Source: Melastoma dodecandrum
Lineage: Eukaryota > Streptophyta > Magnoliopsida > Myrtales > Melastomataceae
Length of the DNA stretch: 64,000 nt
Direction: 5' to 3'
Assembly: GCA_029817715.1 (NCBI GenBank)
Contig: JARUPY010000474.1
Coordinates: forward strand, 2,356,001-2,420,000
The notes beneath the pieces are model-generated. The model was not told the origin of the DNA. It was given only the letters and a program-made list of their open reading frames with translations, and searched no databases. Position numbers and translations under genes: made by a program. Each line of letters opens with the position of its first letter. Position 1 is the stretch's first letter. This document shows positions 56,339 to 64,000 of the stretch, piece after piece.

Positions 56339-56863
56339 TCATCGAGCTTCGAATGGAGGATCTCGACCAAGCCGAAGCTCCAAGTCTACATCAATCTTCT
56401 GTTCCTTATGGTTGGAACTTAATGACGAACCAATGCGCAAGCTCAAACTATCGTCTAGATTTCCATGATCTGTTCCTCCAGGCGAGGTTGGACTCCTTGC
56501 CCAGAAATTTCTCTCAATAAAACTACGCTTCTGTCTAGGGAACACAGGGCCTGTCCCAGGAATCCGAACAAACTTGTTCAGATCATCCATCCCCTGATGT
56601 GCGCGACTCCAAACCATATATTGGTAAATTGAACACAACCTTTCCTCACCTAATGTACCTGGATTGATGTGGATGACATGATCCTTGAGCTTCTTATCAT
56701 CTGACGAGGTGCCTGACAGGTGTTCATGACCTTTGCCTTTTGTCCGGTCCTTGCGGTGAATGTTCATGTGGCCTCCTAAGGCCTGAGCATTCGTGAACCC
56801 TTGCTTGCAGAAAGTGCATCCGTATGAGCGCTTCACACTTTCTTCCTCCTCCAAAAAATCCAT
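56339..56863 (-). CDS. Single-finger C2H2 (QALGGH) factor with EAR motif
   Basis: Likely nuclear transcriptional regulator of the SUPERMAN/TAC1-type family, which has one EPF zinc finger and controls organ or growth programmes. The frame gives 174 residues from ATG 56863. The open frame extends upstream to about 56953 but with no ATG, so the first ATG is chosen. The finger is at residues 16-36 (C16, C19, H32, H36) with [16 protein letters not shown], the plant hallmark. The middle is hydrophilic and without a known domain. The C terminus DLELRLG (160-166) is an LxLxL-type EAR repression motif. The single exon is typical of the family. TAC1-like is favoured by the NIHRKDR and DLELRLG combination, but the exact orthologue is uncertain. 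Confidence 0.9.
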   Translation of the reverse strand: MDFLEEEESVKRSYGCTFCKQGFTNAQALGGHMNIHRKDRTKGKGHEHLSGTSSDDKKLKDHVIHINPGTLGEERLCSIYQYMVWSRAHQGMDDLNKFVRIPGTGPVFPRQKRSFIERNFWARSPTSPGGTDHGNLDDSLSLRIGSSLSSNHKEQKIDVDLELRLGRDPPFEAR

Positions 56864-59500
56864 CACCGCGCGATCAAGCTCAGAGGACTCCTGGGAATAC
56901 CTTCTTCCAGTTCCCACGCCCTTTGGACAGAACGAAAAACAAATAAAACCCAAAACCAGAGTTGAAGACTAAAGCGGAATTCGAAAGCCAGAAAAGAATC
57001 GGTTTAGGGGTCAAGAAGGGAATGAATGGTCGTCTAAAGGAACGGGAGATGGGGATGGGGATGGAAATTTGGGAGAAGTGAGAATGGGGTTAGTAAATAA
57101 GTTTGAAAATGTTGCCTATAAAGGGATGCATAAAATATAAAATAATTAAGTTAATACATGTATCGTATTCCAACCAATAGATTAAATATTTCTAAGGATT
57201 ATTAACGTTAAAAATAAATATAAAGCATGTCAAATGCGGGAGCCACATTGAGTTTCTTGTCACTTGTTAGTATTATTAATCTTTTGGCCGGCTCATTAAT
57301 TAAAAGAGAAAAAAAGGGGGGGAAATGACACAATCGTCCTTCTCCATCCGCATGTGTGGGTGACTGATGATGGCATGGCGCTTTGAAAAGTCCAACACAA
57401 AGTAGATTTCCCTTGTATTTTGAACACTACGTTTTATTTTGCAATTACATTAAGGTTGGGACAGTGTGAATCCCACACTTCCATTCATATCTCAGTACAG
57501 AATTTGAATTTGGAACGTGCACATGCGCATGCGATAAATATGGACCGCAGTGTCCCTTCTCAATATATCGCCTATCTAGTTTTTTCCTGCGTTGGATCCC
57601 CCCCCCCCAAAAAAAAAAAAAAAAAACCAGCTTAAGTGCAAGTCTAGCAAGCATTGCGGAAGTTGCTCTCTGAGATTTGCATACTTCCCAACCAAAGCAT
57701 ATTCCTAGTTTATTGTTATTCCAGGTACCAAAACATCGAGAACGGCGGCTGCAAATATGGCGATCAGCATTCTATGTTCAAAGGAAATGTTTTAGGTGAA
57801 GGGAAAGAATCAAAGCTGGACTTCAAGGACTAGCATGTTTTGTCCTTCGATATACATATGGAGTGATGAAAACAACCAACTAACCAAATGTTTCTGCCGA
57901 AGGAATATCAAGTAACGATAATGACAGAATTCAACTTACGGTTGTCGCTTGTTACGTCAGAATTTCCTTACGAAACCCTTAACATTTAAAAGGTTCCCTA
58001 GAAAAGCCAAGACACCAACGTAACTCCCTTGTCGAGGCATGAAACATAATGTTCTTAAGATTGAACTCGTTTTCCACCCATGACAGCCTCCCATGCTTGG
58101 ATTTTGTGATGTGGCCGTACAAGAAACTTTCAAGAAATGCAACACAGGACTCTTATCGCATATCTCCCTGGGAATAAGTTAAAAGAACCGTGGAATTCTG
58201 ATCTAAGTGCTACGCGGTTTCACTAAGCAGTCAAAATCACCAGGATTAATTAAACATTAACCTCCCTAACATCTCGTGTCGTAGGAGGACAGTTTTACCA
58301 ATTCTTCCCTCGGCTTTATTTCGTTGGATGCTTCCTAGACGGTCTTCTATACGCGTTTTCGAGGACTGCTGCCCATATCGGTGGCGGAACTTTAGTTTGA
58401 CTTAGTCTCAGGACATAGGAACGATACTTCAATTCTTTAGGCAGTATATATCACGTGAAGACAGCAACATGAGTGCCATTGAAATCAAGCCCTTTCCCAT
58501 GCCAATGGAACTCGTCTTTGGATTCCTGGTTAGTAACGTCTGAGGGCCGAGGTTGAAAGGCTCATTTTCTGATCCCGGTCCGAGGGACTCTCGATAACTA
58601 CGAGTTCATTCAACCTCTGTGTGCTTCTAGCAAATACAAGGTAACTTAGTTTTATTTAATGTCTCATCAATGTACATTTTACCCAAGATCAAATATGCTG
58701 GTCTAGCAAACTTTTCAGAGCAACTAGAATTTTCAGCCACATTTCTGTAGTAAGTAATATTAGCATACTTTTGAGGGGTCTATTTAATTAATCGAAGTTG
58801 TGAGATTTTACAAGCAAGCAGCAAGATAAAAATAGATGTAGTCAATCCAACAAGAAGAAACATTTATTTTGATAATGTCATTAATTATATGTGAAATCAA
58901 ATAACGTCCTAAATAAGAAGACAAAATGCACCAGTGTTTCTATAACTATTAAAGTTTTGTCATATTAAAAAAAAAAACAGCTTTACACTCCGTTAGAATT
59001 TGAAAATTAGCATTAACAATTTGTACAAAAGGCCCGAAGATTCTCTTCTTAAAGATTTAGGGAGATCTTTTTGAAGTTAGAGAGGAAGAAACTCAATTGA
59101 TAAAACTGAGTTTATGTTTGTATGAAATACTGGAGGTCAATTAAATATATTTCTTTATAAAAAAAGAAGGGAATTAAACAATTCAATTTCTAATAAAACC
59201 ACTGGTTTCTTCTCCCTCTCGCGTTTCTTTCTCCAAACTCATTCCTAAAAATGGATTCCTCCACCTCCACTGCCGCACTGCGACCTCGCATTTTTTGTCA
59301 CGAGCGGAATGACAAACCCCTCCCTGCTTTCTAAAACCCAAATCGATCAAATCTCCTCCCAAATTTTGATGACCCCAACGGCCAAAATTCCCGCCCTCGT
59401 TTTCTTCTTTTCCCCCCAAAAATGTTGCCCACCGCCCCTCAACGGCTACTTCTCTCTGTCTTTATAACAACATCACTTGCGCCGTAAGTCTTTTGCTTGT
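56864..59500. other. Upstream and intergenic region, no gene
   Basis: 2.6 kb. 56864 to about 57110 is probably the 5' UTR and proximal promoter of the zinc-finger gene, purine-rich on the - strand's complement. A homopolymer junction of 11 C then 19 A lies at 57598-57627. The rest is AT-rich with no credible coding region or repeat. Confidence 0.45.
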
Positions 59501-59514
59501 GGTGGTAGTCTCGT

Positions 59515-59753
59515 TAGTTGGGTATTGGTGTTTCTGTCCAGAGTCTTTTTCTCCGGCGAGATTCATGAAAATATAAAACTCAAATGGTTATTCTTGAGCG
59601 CTTTCTTTACATCCCATCCAAGTTTAGCGATCCCGGTTCATTTTGGTTAGTATTGGTGCTTCTGTCAAGAGTTTCTGCAAGAATCATGATAACATAAAAC
59701 TCAGATGGTTTTTCTGGAGCGCTTTCCTTGCATCCCCGTGATTGTCATCCAAT
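59515..59753 (+). repeat. Short tandem duplication
   Basis: Two adjacent units of about 110-130 bases share TATTGGTGnTTCTGTCnAGAGT, then AAnATAAAACTCAnATGGTT and GGAGCGCTTTCnTTnCATCCC or a close form. The first is at about 59515-59640, the second at about 59643-59753. Moderately diverged. It lies just upstream of weak coding potential and may be part of a 5' UTR. Confidence 0.65.
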
Positions 59754-60441
59754 TTTAGGTTCATCCCCGGAGAAATGGAATTTTATTCGGTTGATGGAAG
59801 CAGTCGGAGCTTTCTGCAAGGGTCCGTTGGAGATGGCTCCGGCTCGGGTTGCCGTGTGGTGGCTCCCTCGACCACGACTCCCCTCCAGTCCCCAAATATG
59901 TCCATTGTTTCGAACCAGATCTCGTTCTTGTGGATCTTGGCATGGCAGCAAAAGCTCATTCCCGGGACTAGCATCTAAGCAGCCAAATGGACCTTTCCAT
60001 TGGAGTTATTCATGGAACTATTCTCAACAATATAAAATTATGCCTAAAAGGCAGCATCCCCATGAATCATTAGAGCCTCGAGATGTTGCCAAAAAAATTA
60101 GCAAATCTTCCTCTCTCTCACTAAACAAGAGATTATCTAACCACCATTTTTCTTAGTGCAGGCATCTGGTCTCATCTGAACTCACGGCCTGCGTAACGAA
60201 CTTCAATAAGCATCAGAATGATTGTAACCGACAGTGAGGGATCGTGGGAAAGTGGGTTGACAATTTGAAAACCACCGCTCCATCTGTATCCACGAGAAAG
60301 ATTCCAGCGTTCATCTCTGATCTAAATGAACTTGTGGCTCGTCAGCATCTGAAACCGGGATATCATTGCCCTCCATGTCAGTATCAATCCATGTGTTATC
60401 TGGGCCCTGGTCATAAATCACACTATGCATCGACCATCTGA
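59754..60441 (+). other. Weak coding potential, unidentified
   Basis: Open stretches at 59728-60156 (from an ATG at about 59775 in another frame: MEFYSVDGSSRSFLQ) and 60244-60441 (VDNLKTTAPSVSTRKIPAF). No domain recognised. It may be a 5' part of a gene, a decayed gene, or chance. A possible splice acceptor (TTTCTTAGTGCAG) lies near 60150-60164. Confidence 0.2.
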
Positions 60442-63400
60442 CTACTCATTGTGGCCATTGCTATGATCCATCTATGATGTCAGGACTAGCCATATAAGAG
60501 ATGCCAAACTTTTGCCCATGGGTGAGTCCAGGAAAAGTGTCCTCCATGTGATATTATGAAATGATTATATCACAGAAAACCCCAGAAAACCAATAGGATT
60601 AAGAGGGACCAAGTAATGGACACTAAATAGAATCCCATGCCAGATAGGGTCGTCCATACAGCCCGATCCACTCGGTCATGGAAACACTTGATTGTTTTGA
60701 CAATGTATACACAAATCAAATCTCATTATGATATTCAACTTTTTGATCGGAACTGTTCCTGGGAAAAGATTAAAAACGTCGGCATGACATAAGCAAAATT
60801 GAAGAAGATAAGAAAGGTGACAAGATAATTTATTTATATCCCTGAATAGAAGCACGGTGGCCAAGAATCAAGGATAAACCTATAAAAGAAACACCAGCCA
60901 TCAAAGCAACCAGAAAACATAAATCTAGTGACATGATTTAGGGCACTATGAATTTGAGAACTTACAAACCATGATCATGCCAGAATCGTGATCAGCATGG
61001 TGGGTAGATGATGGCCAAAGAGGATCTTCCATCTCTCCCGTAAATTTTGTGCCGTTAGATTTTCTCAACTCGGTTACAACCTCCGCCGAGTGGGATTCTA
61101 TTCTCATGTCCCCACTCCACCAGAAAGCACGGGGTAAGAGCAATGCTCTTTAGCTAGGGAAATTAGAGGCATCGCAGGAAACAGAGGGCCCTCCGTACTG
61201 AATATATACCTAAAAATGCCGATGTTACTAATATTCACCTGTAATCACTGCCACAGATAGAGAAGGAATTCTGCACAATGCTTATTTGTACGGTCCATTT
61301 TCTACGAGAATATGTGGCCCTGCTGCCAAATCAAACAGTAGCCACAGGTAATAGACCTGAGGGTCATGAGAGTTTTTATAAAAACAAGAAAAAAACCACA
61401 TCAATGGTCATTTAAGATAAATGAAATCAACATATACCAACATCATTTAGACCTTTTGCTGCTTCCAGTTACTGACTGAGCAATAAATGCATTGCCAGTC
61501 TCAAAAAGGGACAGATCTATGTATCACCATGCCCATTCATACATGCACTATGTATTGAAGGTCTCAATTCCGCCTTTAGCTAACTGGTTTGATTAATGAG
61601 TTGGAAGCTTTAACCGATAAAAAAAAGTTTCTTCTTTTCCAACACTGTGATGCCTACTTAATTGCAGAGAAAAATGGTTGTCGAACAGCTGCACGACCAA
61701 ACTAAGCCTGATTTGTTGGTTCAAGAAAGTATAAAAGGTCAGCCGGCAGCATTTCTGTTTCGACGTGTTTGAGAGTAACAAGTGCTAACGCTTGTGTGAA
61801 AAAATCATTATGAGAGCCCATTAAGCTGCTTTGGGAATTCTTCTGTTATCAGTTCCAGTGTGTTCACTGATATTTGACACAGAAAGAACAAAGTTTGCCA
61901 TAGTTATGCCAGATTTTTCCCATTGCCATATTAAAGAGGACTCGCTAACGAAGTTGGCTTTGGGACTTGTTCAAACGAATTGAAATAATTCAGCATTACA
62001 TTGATGAGAAAATTTGTTAGAAAATTTTCAAAATAAGTTTTCTCAAAATGACTGCGTGGGATCACTCCTTAACAAACAACAGCTTAGTCCATCATTGCAG
62101 ATGTTTAGGCAGGATTGAATATGCTAACGAGCAAAAGTTTTGCTATTTCACTTTTTGACTTCTTGTTTTATCTACCTAAATATAGCCAAATCATGTCGAG
62201 AAATCAAAACGTTTAGTTTCTTTTTAAACAAGCCTAAATCTGGCACTCCTCCTGGCTTTATTTACATGACAACTGAAATTCCACAGAATTCTCACTAAGC
62301 TCTACCATAGTTAGCATGCTGTTTTCAAGTGCTAATATAAAGACAAGGAACAAGCTTCCAAACCATCAAATCCAACAGAATACTATATCAAAAAGAGTAA
62401 CCCACCTTGGATCCCGGGTGGCTTTGTAGAGCCAGTATTAACTCTCAATCAATTCTGGACGCAGAGGATAGCTTCTTTGTCCATTCTGTCAAAATTACTG
62501 CCTCTTAGATTTTACAATTTAAAGCTCAATATACCTCCGTTGTGGTAGCATATTAAAGATGCAGCAAAGAAAAGTACACTGCACTTCAAAATATTAAGGT
62601 ACTATTTGTTGCAATTCAGTATAACCTATGTTTCCTAAATGCCAATGTGGAGTAGGAAGGATGAACATGTATATACATGTGTAATTTGCAAACAAGGGTT
62701 TCCACTAGTAGAACCCTACGGCCAAGATATTCACAAAGAAAAGTTTGCCATCATCATTGTGCAGATACCAAAACAAAAAGAGTTTGTCATTGCACCAAAT
62801 ATCATTCCCATATCTATAATTTTGCAATATCATGTACATGAAAATTGAAACCGGAGTATCAAAGGATATACTGAGGCGATTCCATTAGCATTTAAAAGCA
62901 AACACTATACTCAGATTTTTGTTCTGACATCATAGAATGTTACAAGTCACAAACCACTCAGGTCGGCTTCTTACTGTATAAAGTTTTATCCAAGGCAATA
63001 AAAGAGCAAAAGCTGACTTCCAACATACAAATTTCCACACAAAATAACAAAGACACAATATTGTACCTTTTAGGGAGAGAAAAAAATAAACCGGCACACC
63101 AAGGGTCGCAAGGTTAAAGCCTTCTGGAGTGAAACTATATCTTTTCCAAACACTAAAGAACGCAACATGAGTTTGAATAGCAGGATCCTATCCCCCACCA
63201 AAACCTTCCAGAACAAACAGAAAATGTTTTCATTTTACACAAAACAAAATTAATCGAGAAATGCCCCTAAAGTTTCCACAGCATATTAACTACCTGAAGG
63301 CCAGGCCAGAATGCCTGCAGATTGTTAAATAAAGGCCATACAATGGCACCAGAATCAATATTTACCTCCACATACCTTCAATATAATTTATTACGCAATA

Positions 63401-63600
63401 ATTCATGAGCGTTCCTCAGGAACAATACTGAAATATGCTACAGGAATGAGAATATGTATAGAGTCAAATCATTGCCCCAATCTTCTTACCAATGGTCATT
63501 GTGAAGATAAATGCATGGGCACAAAAGTATTCTTTATCTCCAAATCACAAATATGCCTGAAATGCATGTGTAACACATCAGAACAAAAACGATCTTTTAT
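60442..63600. other. Gene-free or intronic region
   Basis: 3.2 kb of AT-rich DNA. The only coding-like piece is on the - strand at about 60970-61137 (FWWSGDMRIESHSAEVVTEL), ending at a good donor (CATG|GTTTGTAAG), so an exon is conceivable. No homologue recognised and no partner exon found. Otherwise nothing seen. Confidence 0.3.
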
Positions 63601-64000
63601 AATTGAAATGCCAATCTTTTATAATTGATCTCCAACAATTGGGAAAAAACGGAAAAAAATAACAATAGCATGCCTCTTCAAAACCATCAGGCAACAACAA
63701 CTCCCCCTTCCCCCCGGATCAGAGATCTTAAACAGTTCGAACAATCCACGATCACCCACAAAAAATCCACAATCCCCAAGAGAGACAAACAGAACAACGA
63801 ACAGGGGCGGAAAAGAGAGAAAGGCGACAGAAATGTCTACTAACCGGACTTGGAACCTGGGAAAGGGGAATGGCAAGAAATGGGAAGGAAAGGGGCACGG
63901 GCAGAAGAAAGGCTACCAGCAGGAGAGTTGTTCTAGCTTCATTAATAAAAGGGAATAAAGCGGCCAGAAGAGACGAGCAGTCAGTCACGAACGAGCGGAG
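63601..64000 (-). other. Possible 5' UTR of a - strand gene
   Basis: Read on the - strand from the window end, this stretch is CT-rich (GACTGCTCGTCTCTTCTGGC, CCCTTTCCCAGGTTCC), then GT-rich. This is the look of a plant 5' UTR with the start of its first intron. No coding exon can be fixed, and the gene, if real, may extend left through the otherwise empty region. Confidence 0.25.

Noticed and set aside
59183..59419. A Gly-rich - strand ORF
   Set aside because: No recognised motif, no splice context and ordinary composition; more likely a chance open frame.
1..64000. CRISPR arrays, bacterial operons, rRNA and tRNA genes
   Set aside because: No regularly spaced short repeats, rRNA sequence or tRNA-like cloverleaf noticed; the window is plant nuclear DNA.

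Overview
The window is plant nuclear DNA. The evidence is spliced eukaryotic genes of clearly plant type (a mitochondrial ETF beta subunit, a group IVc bHLH factor, a single-finger QALGGH zinc-finger factor) embedded in a dense bed of LTR retrotransposons of plant lineages (Tat/Ogre gypsy, copia). The species cannot be fixed from the sequence; a eudicot or other broad-leaved angiosperm is the best guess. About two thirds of the window is mobile DNA.

Layout. 1-29714 is a nest: an old, decayed Ty3/gypsy element (gag remnant at 1-1487; protease and RT remnants at 25.9-27.3 kb; 3' LTR at 28583-29714) was split by a 23.1 kb Ogre/Tat element at 1488-24584. The Ogre element has 5.3 kb LTRs, a perfect 5-bp target duplication (ATTCC), a tRNA-Arg-type primer site, an extra ORF1 upstream of gag, gag, a protease region with a G-patch, an intron between PR and RT whose removal keeps the frame, RT, two RNase H domains, integrase, and tandem repeats in its 3' untranslated region. 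Its genes carry several stops and frameshifts, so it is structurally complete but not coding-competent.

29715-38412 is the gene-bearing part. A five-exon ETFB gene (30159-32438) and a five-exon bHLH IVc gene (36214-38077) flank two related DNA elements with about 210-bp terminal inverted repeats and 7-bp target duplications (33447-34333 and 34684-35990). The second carries a captured, frameshifted piece of a ZAT-type zinc-finger repressor gene on the + strand. On the - strand it carries a chimeric exon ending in what looks like a plastidial pyruvate kinase piece. These are Pack-type gene-shuffling elements and are the most unusual feature of the window.

38413-43901 is a young copia element on the - strand (LTRs with no difference found, one single-base frameshift in gag-pol), 335 bp downstream of the bHLH stop codon. 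44890-49718 holds a decayed Tat-type LTR remnant and a - strand LTR element with one full (about 2 kb) and one truncated LTR. 51863-55455 is a decayed copia element whose inner 2.2 kb is inverted between two LTRs that are both in + orientation.

55456-64000 is gene-poor. It holds one intact single-exon C2H2 zinc-finger gene with a C-terminal EAR motif (56339-56863, - strand), a short tandem duplication, and stretches with weak coding potential that I could not assign.
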